DNA of 64,000 nucleotides from Nocardia terrae (lineage in GTDB: Bacteria; Actinomycetota; Actinomycetes; Mycobacteriales; Mycobacteriaceae). Every line of letters begins with the position of its first letter. Positions within the stretch are counted from its first letter, which is position 1. Positions 7,586 to 15,406 of this stretch are shown here, piece by piece. The position numbers and the translations under genes are program-made. The stretch lies in contig NZ_WRPP01000001.1 in NCBI RefSeq assembly GCF_009760405.1, forward strand, positions 1,116,001 through 1,180,000, in the 5' to 3' direction. A model generated the notes under the pieces. The model ran no database searches. It saw only the letters and a list, made by a program, of their open reading frames with translations, and was not told the origin of the DNA.

Positions 7586-9199
7586 ATGTCGAACGAGCGG
7601 GCGGATCTGCTGATCCGCGCGGAAGCCATCCACACGCTGGTACCGGGCCAGCCGCCGCAGCGAGCGCTGGCGGTGCGCGGCGACCGCATTGTCGCGGTGT
7701 CGCCGGACCGGAACGGGCTCGACGCCTGGGCCACCGGCGACACGGTGGTGATCGACCGCCCGGACGCCGTGGTGCTGCCGAGCTTCGACGACACCCACAC
7801 CCACCTGATGATCGCCGCCAACAGCGCCCACGACGTGCCGGTGCACACCGCGCGCGACATCCCGGAACTGCTGGAGCTGATTCGCGAACGCGCCCAGCAG
7901 ACCCCGCCCGGACAGTGGATCCGCACCACCGCCAACTGGCAGGAGATCAACCTGCCCGAGCGGCGCTTTCCGACCGCGCGGGAACTGGATTCGGCCACCG
8001 ACAAGCATCCGGTGCTGCTCATGCGCGGCGGCCACAATATCGTCGTCAACAGTGCCGCACTGGAATTGGCGGGCATCACCGCCGAGACGCCCGTGCCCGC
8101 CGGTGGCCACATCGGCCGCGACGCCGACGGCGCGCTCAACGGCTGGCTGCAGGACAATGCGATTCCCCTGATCGCGCGCCTGCTGCCGCAGGCCACCCTC
8201 GAACAGCGCATCGACGGATTCCGCGCCGCCACCCAGGATTACGCGGCCAAGGGCATCGGCGCGGTGCGCGACGCCATGGTGCCGGTCGCCGACCTGCCGG
8301 TGCTGCGGGCCGCGCTCGAGGCCGACGCCCTACGGGTACGGGTGCGGGTCATGGTCTCCGCCTTGGGCTTCGGCACCGTCGAAGCCGTCGACGACATGCT
8401 CGACCGCATGGAGGAATGGCGCTACCTGCCGGGTCCGCGACTCGGCGTATGGGGTGTGAAGTTCGGTCTCGACGGCGGCATCGAAGCCGGAGCGACCCGC
8501 GAGCCCTACGCCTGCGACCACGCCTTCCACGGCTATCTCACCTGGGAGCCCGAGGTTTTGGTGGAGGCCATGGACCGGGTGATCCGGCGCGGCTGGCGGA
8601 TCGGCACCCACGCCTACGGGGATCGGGCCATCGAGAAGCTCCTGGACGTGTACGCCGAACTCCAGGCCCGCCACCCGGCCCTGCCCGCCGGATGGCTGGT
8701 CATGGAACACGGCGGCCTGGCCGATGCCGGGCTGCGCGCCCGCGCGGTCGCCATGGGCATCCCGGTCACCATCCAGCAGCCGCTGCAGCACGATGTCGCC
8801 CGGATCCAGGACACCTACTGGGGTCCGGAGCGGGTGGATCGGCTCTTCCCGGCGCGCGGCTGGATCGACGCGGGCGCGCTGGTGACCGGCGGGTCCGACT
8901 ATCCCGTCGGCGCGTACGGCGCGATGCGCTCGGTGTGGGGGATGGTGACCCGCGAGACGGTGACCGGTGTGCGCGGTCCCGAGCACGCCATCACCGCCGC
9001 CGAGGCCATCGCCCTGCACACCACGAATGCCGTTGCACTGCTGGGGGAATCCGACAGCCGCGGGCTGCTCGCACCCGGTCGGCTCGCCGATCTGACGCTC
9101 TGGGAGCTCGACCCCGCCACCGCGCCGGCGGATCGGCTGCGCGACCTGGAACCCACCCACACGGTGATCGGCGGGCGCCTGGTGCACGGCGAGCCCTGA
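7586..9199 (+). CDS. YtcJ-like amidohydrolase (Amidohydro_3)
   Basis: A 537-residue metal-dependent hydrolase of the amidohydrolase superfamily. It begins with the beta-sandwich segment ADLLIRAEAIHTLVPG, has the metal-binding HxH in FDDTHTHL, further His residues in GTHAYGD and MEHGGLAD, the aspartate in GGSDYPVG, and ends with the returning sandwich LADLTLWELDP...VIGGRLVHG. The family includes amide and carbamate hydrolases, and the substrate cannot be told from sequence. The start was placed at ATG 7586, eight bases after GAGGAG; the open frame begins slightly earlier at a TTG. A TTACGGT box near 7553 may be its -10. Confidence 0.85.
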   Translation: MSNERADLLIRAEAIHTLVPGQPPQRALAVRGDRIVAVSPDRNGLDAWATGDTVVIDRPDAVVLPSFDDTHTHLMIAANSAHDVPVHTARDIPELLELIRERAQQTPPGQWIRTTANWQEINLPERRFPTARELDSATDKHPVLLMRGGHNIVVNSAALELAGITAETPVPAGGHIGRDADGALNGWLQDNAIPLIARLLPQATLEQRIDGFRAATQDYAAKGIGAVRDAMVPVADLPVLRAALEADALRVRVRVMVSALGFGTVEAVDDMLDRMEEWRYLPGPRLGVWGVKFGLDGGIEAGATREPYACDHAFHGYLTWEPEVLVEAMDRVIRRGWRIGTHAYGDRAIEKLLDVYAELQARHPALPAGWLVMEHGGLADAGLRARAVAMGIPVTIQQPLQHDVARIQDTYWGPERVDRLFPARGWIDAGALVTGGSDYPVGAYGAMRSVWGMVTRETVTGVRGPEHAITAAEAIALHTTNAVALLGESDSRGLLAPGRLADLTLWELDPATAPADRLRDLEPTHTVIGGRLVHGEP

Positions 9200-9221
9200 G
9201 CGGTGTCGCGGTGCTGTCCGG

Positions 9222-9500
9222 ATGGCCTGGCGGCGCACCGCCATCTCCGCGATGGCCGGTGGCGCGCTGTTCATGAAGGTCGCCGTGGAAGGCGGTGTGG
9301 GCTGGCGGCCCACCGGGCTGCTGCCCACCGCCGCGGCCCTGGTCATGGTGCTGGTCGCGGTCGTGGCCGTCATGCGGAATCGCGGCCTGCGGCGGGGTGG
9401 GCGCCCAGCGTCCGGTCTGCTGCTGTCGGCTGTGGCATTCGGGGTGGCCGCGATCGGGGCGGCGTCGATCGTCATGGTGGTGACGCAGTGGGCCGGCTGA
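9222..9500 (+). CDS. DUF202 (YidH-like) small membrane protein
   Basis: A 92-residue protein with three predicted membrane helices (residues ~7-24, 33-52, 65-88). The opening MAWRRTAISAMAGG matches the LAWRRTA motif of DUF202 proteins. In that family the motif is normally preceded by some 10-15 residues, so this start looks short. In-frame codons do run upstream across the stop of the amidohydrolase but offer no good start. No function is known for the family. It sits 22 bases after the amidohydrolase. A T7 run at 9523-9529 follows without an obvious hairpin. Confidence 0.6.
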   Translation: MAWRRTAISAMAGGALFMKVAVEGGVGWRPTGLLPTAAALVMVLVAVVAVMRNRGLRRGGRPASGLLLSAVAFGVAAIGAASIVMVVTQWAG

Positions 9501-9565
9501 ACGACTCAACCAACTAAGCGGATGCTTTTTTTCGGGAACTCCCCGTAACTGCAGTTCTCCTGCAT

Positions 9566-9571
9566 TACTGT
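9566..9571 (+). promoter_or_regulatory. -10 box for leaderless DUF3159 gene
   Basis: TACTGT ends seven bases before ATG 9579, which would put the transcription start at or next to the A of the start codon. No ribosome site precedes the ATG, consistent with leaderless translation. Confidence 0.5.
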
Positions 9572-9578
9572 CGCCCGC

Positions 9579-10259
9579 ATGAGTGGTACCGGTCACTGGC
9601 GTCGCGACCTGCGGGACGCCCGGGGGAAATTTCTCGAGCACCACGGGCCTCGGCACATCGCCGACGGCGCCGCGCCCGCCCTCGGGTTCCTGCTCGGCTA
9701 CAAGCTCTACGACCCGTGGATCGGTATCGCGGTCGCGCTCGCGGTGGCGGTGGCGCTCGGCGGATTCCGGCTCGCACGCGGCGAATCCGTCCGGGTGGTC
9801 GGCATTTCCATCGCCTTCGTCGCGGTGTACTCGGTGTTCGTCATGTGCACCGGGCAGGGCCGCGACTTCTACCTGCCCGACCTGATCCTGTGCGTGCTGT
9901 TCGTGGCGGGCTTCGGTGCGACCCTGCTCGGCCGTCGCCCGCTCACCCTCTGGACGACCCAGCGGCTGCGCCTGGAACCGGCCGCGATCTCCGGTGCGCA
10001 CCTGGGCACCCACCGCCGCATCACCCTCGGCTGGGTGATCTTCTGGCTGGTCCACCTGGTGGTGATCGTTCCGCTGTATCTCGCGAATCAGGTTGTGCTG
10101 CTGGGTGTGGCCACCCTGATCCTGGGCAAGCCGTCGATCATCGTGATGATCCTGGCGACCTGGCTGCTGCTGCGCCGCTCGAATCATCGTGAACAACGGC
10201 CGATTTCGGCCGTGGCGACCGACGTCGTCCGGGTCGACCGCAGCCTCCCGGATCGGTAG
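9579..10259 (+). CDS. DUF3159 family integral membrane protein
   Basis: A 226-residue protein with five or six hydrophobic segments, beginning after a short basic cytoplasmic stretch. The segment GAAPALGFLLGYKLYDPWIGIAVAL and the later FWLVHLVVIVPLYLANQ fit the actinobacterial DUF3159 family as I know it. No enzymatic motif is visible and the role is unknown. The ATG at 9579 has no Shine-Dalgarno sequence but follows a TACTGT box at leaderless spacing. The next gene on the same strand starts 71 bases later behind its own promoter and leader ORF. Confidence 0.68.
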   Translation: MSGTGHWRRDLRDARGKFLEHHGPRHIADGAAPALGFLLGYKLYDPWIGIAVALAVAVALGGFRLARGESVRVVGISIAFVAVYSVFVMCTGQGRDFYLPDLILCVLFVAGFGATLLGRRPLTLWTTQRLRLEPAAISGAHLGTHRRITLGWVIFWLVHLVVIVPLYLANQVVLLGVATLILGKPSIIVMILATWLLLRRSNHREQRPISAVATDVVRVDRSLPDR

Positions 10260-10271
10260 CTGATTCATTGC

Positions 10272-10277
10272 TAATCT
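10272..10277 (+). promoter_or_regulatory. -10 box before a leaderless leader ORF
   Basis: TAATCT ends six bases before ATG 10284, the start of a 16-codon ORF that overlaps the membrane-protein gene. The spacing fits a leaderless transcript beginning at that ATG. Confidence 0.45.
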
Positions 10278-10283
10278 GACCGA

Positions 10284-10334
10284 ATGAGCGCAGATCAGCG
10301 GGTTTTCCGGTCGCCGCCACCCGGTCGCCGATGA
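10284..10334 (+). CDS. 16-codon leaderless leader ORF coupled to the next gene
   Basis: ATG 10284 opens a frame of 16 codons (MSADQRVFRSPPPGRR) whose TGA overlaps the ATG of the downstream gene in an ATGA at 10331-10334. A TAATCT box stands at leaderless spacing before it. Such tiny leaderless ORFs ending in ATGA are common in actinobacteria and allow re-initiation at a main gene that lacks its own ribosome site, as here. The PPP run could slow ribosomes and make the leader a sensor. This is inferred from layout only. Confidence 0.45.
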   Translation: MSADQRVFRSPPPGRR

Positions 10335-11647
10335 CGATCCGGTGGAGCGGGGAGGGCGTGGAAACGGTCACCGCGTTCCTGGCGGCGCTCGTCGCCGGAC
10401 TCTCGCTCATGGTCCCCATCGACTTCGCGTGGACCTCGCGCAGTTCGGCGCTGCACCTGGACCTGCTGGTCTTCTCACTGCCGCAGGCGATCGCGGCCGG
10501 TGCCTTGATCGCCGTGGTCGCGGCGGTGCTGTCCACGGCGTTGGGCGGGCAGAGCCTGCGCTGGGGCGTGGCCCTGGGCGGGGTGGCGCTGCTGTTCGTG
10601 AACCATCTGCTCGGCCGGAACGCCGTACTGGGCACCTCGCTCGCCACCCTGAACTTCCTGGATTCCATTGCCGGCGGCCTGATCCTCGGCGGCTCCGGTG
10701 CGGCGGTGCTGGCCCGCTCCCGCGTCGAATCCCGGTACTCCTGGGCGGCGATGGCCTGGCTGCTCGGAGCCATCGGCGGGGTGGTGGCCGAGGAGATCCG
10801 GCCCGAAACCCGTTCCGCGGTGACCGATCAGCACTTCCCGCAGAACTGGCCGGCCCTGGACGCGCCGCCGATGTGGCTCATCGTGCTCGCCGTGATCCTC
10901 ATCGGCGTGCGCTTCCTGCGCGAACCCGGTTCACAACCCGCGGAACCCTATTCGATCCAGCTGCCCATCGTGCCCATTATCGCGGCCGCGTTCATGATCG
11001 GGGTGAGCCTGCTCTGCTCCAGCGTGCTGGCCCGCCACGGCGACAGCCTGCGCGATATCGCGGTGATGACCGCCGCCACGGTGGTGGCCGCCGTATTCGC
11101 CGCGCTGCTGCTGCCCGACCGCGACGGCACCCAGGTGCTGCTCGCGGTCGCGCTGGCCGGTGCGGGCAGCGTCATCCTGGAGAACCGGGTGCCGGGCTGG
11201 TCGGTGCCCCCGCTCATGCTGGCGGTCGCGGCCGGACTGCTCGCCGGAACCCGTTGGCCCGGAGTGCGCGTCGCCGCGGTCGGCGTGATCGGGCTGGCGG
11301 TGTTCTCGGTACTGGTGGTCGCCACCGGGCACAATGTCGTGCTCGGCGGCCTCGGACACGTGCTGCTCGCACTGCTGTCCGGCTACTGCTTCGGCGCGGT
11401 CGCCCCGCGCTACGGCTCCACCCGGGTGCTCGGCATCGCCCTCATCTACGTGCCCTCCCCGGTACTGGCCCTGCGCGATTACACCCGCCGCGGCCACTGC
11501 CTGCTGATCGACCCCGGAAAACCCTGCACCATCGGCGATTACACCTCGTTCGCACCCGGCTGGACCGCGACCGCGCTGGCGACGGGCTGCGCACTGGGCC
11601 TGTGGGGGCTGCTGCGCCGGCGACCCGAGCACGATCCCGCGGCCTGA
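10331..11647 (+). CDS. polytopic membrane protein of unknown function
   Basis: A 438-residue protein with roughly ten to twelve membrane helices and short loops, ending in a basic, proline-containing cytoplasmic tail (RRRPEHDPAA). No family motif was recognised. One extracellular or cytoplasmic loop near the C-terminus contains two cysteines (RRGHCLLIDPGKPC), which could form a disulfide. The start codon ATG 10331 is embedded in an ATGA with the 16-codon leader ORF. The DedA gene follows after 29 bases but seems to have its own promoter. It might be a transporter or integral envelope factor; this is a guess from topology. Confidence 0.6.
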   Translation: MTIRWSGEGVETVTAFLAALVAGLSLMVPIDFAWTSRSSALHLDLLVFSLPQAIAAGALIAVVAAVLSTALGGQSLRWGVALGGVALLFVNHLLGRNAVLGTSLATLNFLDSIAGGLILGGSGAAVLARSRVESRYSWAAMAWLLGAIGGVVAEEIRPETRSAVTDQHFPQNWPALDAPPMWLIVLAVILIGVRFLREPGSQPAEPYSIQLPIVPIIAAAFMIGVSLLCSSVLARHGDSLRDIAVMTAATVVAAVFAALLLPDRDGTQVLLAVALAGAGSVILENRVPGWSVPPLMLAVAAGLLAGTRWPGVRVAAVGVIGLAVFSVLVVATGHNVVLGGLGHVLLALLSGYCFGAVAPRYGSTRVLGIALIYVPSPVLALRDYTRRGHCLLIDPGKPCTIGDYTSFAPGWTATALATGCALGLWGLLRRRPEHDPAA

Positions 11648-11663
11648 GCGCGCGGCACCTGGG

Positions 11664-11669
11664 TACGGT
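11664..11669 (+). promoter_or_regulatory. -10 box for leaderless DedA gene
   Basis: TACGGT ends seven bases before ATG 11677. There is no ribosome site between them. A GTG at 11668 is in frame but overlaps the box, so ATG is preferred. Confidence 0.45.
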
Positions 11670-11676
11670 GGCGGAC

Positions 11677-12321
11677 ATGAACGCGCTGCTGCACCGGATA
11701 TTGGATATCGCCCCGATCTGGGTGTATCTCGTCGTCACCCTGCTGGTGTTCGTCGAGGACGCCATCTTCGTCGGCTTCGTGGTCCCCGGTGAGACGGCCG
11801 CGGTGCTCGGCGGGGTGGCGGCCAGCCAGGGGCACGTGGTGCTCGGGGTGATGATCGTGCTCGTGGTGGCCGCCGCCATCCTCGGCGACAGCGTGGGATA
11901 CGAGGTCGGCAAGCACGTCGGCCCGCGACTGCTGCAGGTCAAAATGCTCGACCGTCATCGCGGGCGGCTCGACAAGGCCCAGGACTACCTGGCCCGGCGC
12001 GGCGGCTGGGCGGTCTTCCTGGGCCGGTTCACCGCTTTCTTCCGGGCCATGATGCCCGCTCTCGCGGGCACCTCCCGCATGCCCTATCGCCGGTTCCTGA
12101 TCTTCAATGCCGCGGGCGGAATCGTGTGGGGCACAACCTTCGTGGTGCTCGGCTATGTGGCCGGGCAGTCCTACGAGAAGGTGGCCAAGACGGTCGGCCG
12201 CGACCTGGCCATCGCGGTCGTCGCCGTCGTCGTGCTGGCGCTCATCGTGTGGAAGCTGCGGGAACGCCGTCGGGAGAAGACGTTCGAGGCGGAGTACGAG
12301 GCGGCACACGAGGCGGACTGA
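11677..12321 (+). CDS. DedA family (SNARE-associated) membrane protein
   Basis: A 214-residue membrane protein of the DedA/VTT superfamily, which contributes to membrane lipid homeostasis and polyprenyl-phosphate or lipid flipping. The diagnostic features are an early VPGETAAVLGG re-entrant segment, the motif GRFTAFFRAMMPALAGTSRM (the F/GRFxPxxR region) and the following FNAAGGIVWGTTFVVLGY helix. A charged tail ends the protein (KLRERRREKTFEAEYE). The start was chosen at ATG 11677 from the leaderless -10 box. Its last 80 bases overlap the 3' end of the convergent MMPL gene. Confidence 0.88.
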   Translation: MNALLHRILDIAPIWVYLVVTLLVFVEDAIFVGFVVPGETAAVLGGVAASQGHVVLGVMIVLVVAAAILGDSVGYEVGKHVGPRLLQVKMLDRHRGRLDKAQDYLARRGGWAVFLGRFTAFFRAMMPALAGTSRMPYRRFLIFNAAGGIVWGTTFVVLGYVAGQSYEKVAKTVGRDLAIAVVAVVVLALIVWKLRERRREKTFEAEYEAAHEAD

Positions 12322-14494
12322 CCTGCTGCGGCCCTTCGACATTCAGCGTCGGCAGGACCCGGTCGAGGCGACCCGGCAGCCACCACGCCGCCCGGCCCAG
12401 CAGCGCGAGCACGGCCGGGACCAGGGTCAGGCGCACCGCGAACGCGTCCACCAGCACACCCACCGCCAACGCGAACGCGATCGGCTTCACCAGGGCGTCC
12501 TCGGTCGAGACGAAGGAGGCGAAGACCGCGACCATGATGGTGGCCGCCGCCGTCACCACCCGGGCATTGTGCCGGGCGCCCTCGATGATCGCGGCCGTGG
12601 CCCGGCCCGGCGCCTCGGAGTCCTTGCGGCGCAGCCACTCTTCCCGAATCCCCGACACCAGGAACACCTCGTAGTCCATGGCCAGCCCGAACAGCACTCC
12701 CACCAGGATGATCGGCAGGAAGCTCACCACCGGGCCCACCTTCGCGACACCGAGAAGCTCAGCGGCCCAACCCCACTGGAAAACCGCCACCGTCGCCCCC
12801 AGCGCGGCCGCCACCGACAGCAGGAAGCTCAGCGCCGCCTTCACCGGCACCGCGATCGACCGGAAGACCACGACCAGCAGCACCAGGCTCAGCCCGACCA
12901 CGATCGCGAGGAACGGCAGCAGCGACGCCGAAAGCCGTTGCGATACATCGGTGGTGACCGCGGTGTCGCCGGTGACGGCCAGTTTCGCATCGGGCACCCG
13001 GGTCGACACCTCATCACGAATGGCATGCACCAGATCCGCGGTCTGCTGGGATTCCGGCGCACTGGCCGGAACGACCATGATCAGCGACTGCCCCGCCCGC
13101 TGCGTCGGCTGCGGAGCGGCGACATAGGCGACATCGGGCAGCGTGCGCATCGCGGCGGCGGCCGTCGCCGCGGCGTGCGGATCGCCGTCGGCGGCATCCA
13201 CGACCACCACCAGCGGGCCGTCGAAGCCCGGCCCGAACTTCTCGGCGATCGTGTCGTAAGCCTGCCGCTCACCGCTGCCGACGGCGGCGGAACCATTGTC
13301 GGGCAGGGACGTTCGCAATGACGCGACCGGCAACGCGAGCAGCATCAGCGCCCCCACCACAGCCACCACGGTGACCACCGGCCGAGCGGTCACCAGCCGC
13401 GCCCACCGCGCCCCCGTGCTCTCCCTTTGCGGGGAGGCGTTCTCGATGTCGCCGGTGCCGGTGATCCGGCGGTGGGTTCGGGACCCGGGGCGCGGGGCGA
13501 GGCGGTGGCCGGCGAATCCGGCGAGGGCGGGGAGCAGGGTCAGGGCCACGAGGACCGCGATGAGGACTGCGCCCGAGGCGGCCAGGCCCATGGTGGTCAG
13601 GAACGGGATGCCGATCACGCTCAGTGCCGCCAGGGCGATGATGACCGTGGTGCCCGCGAAAACGACTGCGCTGCCCGCGGTTTCGTTGGAGCGGCGGGCC
13701 GACTCGCGCGGTGTCAGTCCGGCCGCCAGCTGGGAGCGGTGGCGGGAGAGGATGAACAGGGCGTAGTCGATGCCGACCGCGAGGCCCAGCATGAGGGCGA
13801 GGGTCAGCGCGGTGGAGGAGACCGGCACGGTGGCTGACAGGGCGATCAGCCCGCCGACCGTGACGGCGATGCCGAAAAGTGCGGAGAGGATGGGCATTCC
13901 GGCGGCGAGCAGCGAGCCGAAGGTGATCACCAGGACCAGCACCGCCACCGCGAGCCCGAGGACCTCGATGATGCCCGGGCTCATCTGGCCGATGCCGTAC
14001 ATGGAGCCGCCGACCGACACGTCGAGTCCGGCGTCGCGGGCCGGGGTGATGGAGTGTTGGACCGCCTCGCGTGCGGTGTCGGTGACCTTGGAGCGGTCGC
14101 CGTCGAAGTGGACGACGCCGATCGCGGTCCGCTGGTCGGGGGAGACGGCTCCCGCCTGTTGCGGCGTGGTGACTCCGATCGCGCCGGGCGCGGTCCCGGC
14201 GGTCTCCAGGGTGCGCTGGATGGCCGCGCGATAGGGCGCTTCGGTGATGAGGTGGCCCTCGGGTGCGGTGAAGACGATTTGCGCGTTGGACCCGGCCGCG
14301 TCGGGCGCGGTCTCGGAGAGGGTGTCGAGGGCGTGCTGGGATTCGGCGCCCGGCACGGTGAAGCGGTCGTCGAGGCGGCCGCCCGCGAGGGTCGCGCCGC
14401 CGACCACGGCGATCAATACGAGAGCCCAGATCGAGACGACCAGGCCGCGGCGTCGGAAGGCGAAGTCGCCGATGCGCCCCAGAAGTGCGCTCAT
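12242..14494 (-). CDS. MMPL/RND family transporter
   Basis: A 750-residue member of the actinobacterial MMPL (ActII-3-like) family of proton-driven exporters. The layout is one N-terminal helix, a periplasmic domain (EGHLITEAPYRAAIQ region), a five-helix bundle with the VGIDYALFILSRHRSQL motif, a second periplasmic domain, and a second bundle with VLFGLAMDYEVFLVSGIREE. The two GxDY motifs hold the proton-relay aspartate-tyrosine pairs. Start ATG 14494 is preceded by AGAGGAA; the open frame extends upstream but lacks a ribosome site. It is divergent from a TetR gene with repeated GGTGTNAAC boxes between them, so the likely scheme is TetR repression relieved by the exported compound. The substrate (lipid or drug) is unknown. 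Confidence 0.88.
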   Translation of the reverse strand: MSALLGRIGDFAFRRRGLVVSIWALVLIAVVGGATLAGGRLDDRFTVPGAESQHALDTLSETAPDAAGSNAQIVFTAPEGHLITEAPYRAAIQRTLETAGTAPGAIGVTTPQQAGAVSPDQRTAIGVVHFDGDRSKVTDTAREAVQHSITPARDAGLDVSVGGSMYGIGQMSPGIIEVLGLAVAVLVLVITFGSLLAAGMPILSALFGIAVTVGGLIALSATVPVSSTALTLALMLGLAVGIDYALFILSRHRSQLAAGLTPRESARRSNETAGSAVVFAGTTVIIALAALSVIGIPFLTTMGLAASGAVLIAVLVALTLLPALAGFAGHRLAPRPGSRTHRRITGTGDIENASPQRESTGARWARLVTARPVVTVVAVVGALMLLALPVASLRTSLPDNGSAAVGSGERQAYDTIAEKFGPGFDGPLVVVVDAADGDPHAAATAAAAMRTLPDVAYVAAPQPTQRAGQSLIMVVPASAPESQQTADLVHAIRDEVSTRVPDAKLAVTGDTAVTTDVSQRLSASLLPFLAIVVGLSLVLLVVVFRSIAVPVKAALSFLLSVAAALGATVAVFQWGWAAELLGVAKVGPVVSFLPIILVGVLFGLAMDYEVFLVSGIREEWLRRKDSEAPGRATAAIIEGARHNARVVTAAATIMVAVFASFVSTEDALVKPIAFALAVGVLVDAFAVRLTLVPAVLALLGRAAWWLPGRLDRVLPTLNVEGPQQVSPPRVPPRTPPRTSSPDGVPAASTR

Positions 14495-14520
14495 GGGTGA
14501 TTCCTCTCGGAAGCGAGGGG

Positions 14521-14585
14521 GATGTTGACGGGTGTGAACTTTATGGGTGTTAACTTGCCAGTGAATCTGTACAGGTGTCAACATC
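14521..14585. promoter_or_regulatory. repeated GGTGTNAAC boxes, probable TetR operator
   Basis: GGTGTNAAC occurs three times in the same orientation (14531-14539, 14546-14554, 14574-14582, with N = G, T, C). The outermost bases form a 9-bp inverted repeat (GATGTTGAC 14521-14529, GTCAACATC 14577-14585). The sites lie between the MMPL and TetR starts and would cover promoters for both. Confidence 0.55.
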
Positions 14586-14591
14586 GATGTC

Positions 14592-15293
14592 GTGGACATC
14601 ACCGACGATGCGGCTCAGCGCCCGGTTCGCGAGGGGCCCTACCACCACGGGGACCTGCGCAACGCGCTCATGCGGGCCTCCGCGCAACTGGCCGAGATCG
14701 GCGGGCCGTCCGCGGTCACCGTGCGCGCCGCCGCCCGCGCGGTCGGCGTCACCGCCACCGCCGCCTACCGGCACTTCGCCGGGCACGAGGAACTGCTGGC
14801 CGCGGTCAACGAACAGGCCGAAGCGGCACTGTTCGAGGCGCTCGCCACCGCCATGAACGACGTTGCCGATCAATCCGATCCGACCGCGACCGCCATCGCC
14901 CGCCTGGCCACCGCGGGCCGCGCCTACATCGAATACGCCGACCGCGAGCGCGGGCTGTTCCGAACCGCGTTCTGCGGCAGCGATATCGACGTCCACAAGG
15001 ACAAGGACGTGCTCGAGGACCCGATCTTCCAGCTCATCGGTGTCGGCCTCGACGCCCTGGTCGCGGTCGGCTTCATGGATCCGCGCCAGCGCCCGGGCGC
15101 GGAGTTCACCGCCTGGGCGGCCGTGCACGGGCTGGCCACGCTCATCGTGGACGGCCCGCTGGTCGACGCCGAGGACGCCGACCGCGAGGCGGCCATCCAC
15201 CACGCCGTCGCCACCGTGCTGCGCGGTTTCGCCACCGGTCCCCAGGCCGAGCCGTACCGTTCCACCGACCCGAATATCGCTCTGCCCGGCTGA
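14592..15293 (+). CDS. TetR/AcrR family transcriptional regulator
   Basis: A 233-residue regulator. The HTH lies at residues ~20-68: HGDLRNALMRASAQL, then TVRAAARAVGVTATAAYRHF with the usual recognition helix, then GHEELLAAVNEQ. The C-terminal domain resembles the WHG/TetR_C type that binds hydrophobic ligands (RAYIEYADRERGLFRTAFCG). The start is GTG 14592; a purine-rich ribosome site is not obvious. It is divergent from the MMPL exporter and probably represses that gene and itself through the boxes at 14521-14585. An imperfect stem follows its stop. Confidence 0.85.
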   Translation: MDITDDAAQRPVREGPYHHGDLRNALMRASAQLAEIGGPSAVTVRAAARAVGVTATAAYRHFAGHEELLAAVNEQAEAALFEALATAMNDVADQSDPTATAIARLATAGRAYIEYADRERGLFRTAFCGSDIDVHKDKDVLEDPIFQLIGVGLDALVAVGFMDPRQRPGAEFTAWAAVHGLATLIVDGPLVDAEDADREAAIHHAVATVLRGFATGPQAEPYRSTDPNIALPG

Positions 15294-15299
15294 TTTCGG

Positions 15300-15328
15300 G
15301 AACACGCCACCCGAATCGGCGCGTGTTC
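15300..15328 (+). terminator. short stem-loop after the TetR gene
   Basis: GAACACGC (15300-15307) pairs with GCGTGTTC (15321-15328) around a 13-base loop, seven bases after the TetR stop. There is no U-tract, so it is only a weak terminator candidate. Confidence 0.3.
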
Positions 15329-15406
15329 ACCCGCATGTCGTGAGTCCGTAAGCTTGCGGCGTTTTGATGACGCCCGTAACGAACCCACGGTGACAAGGTT
15401 TCCTCG

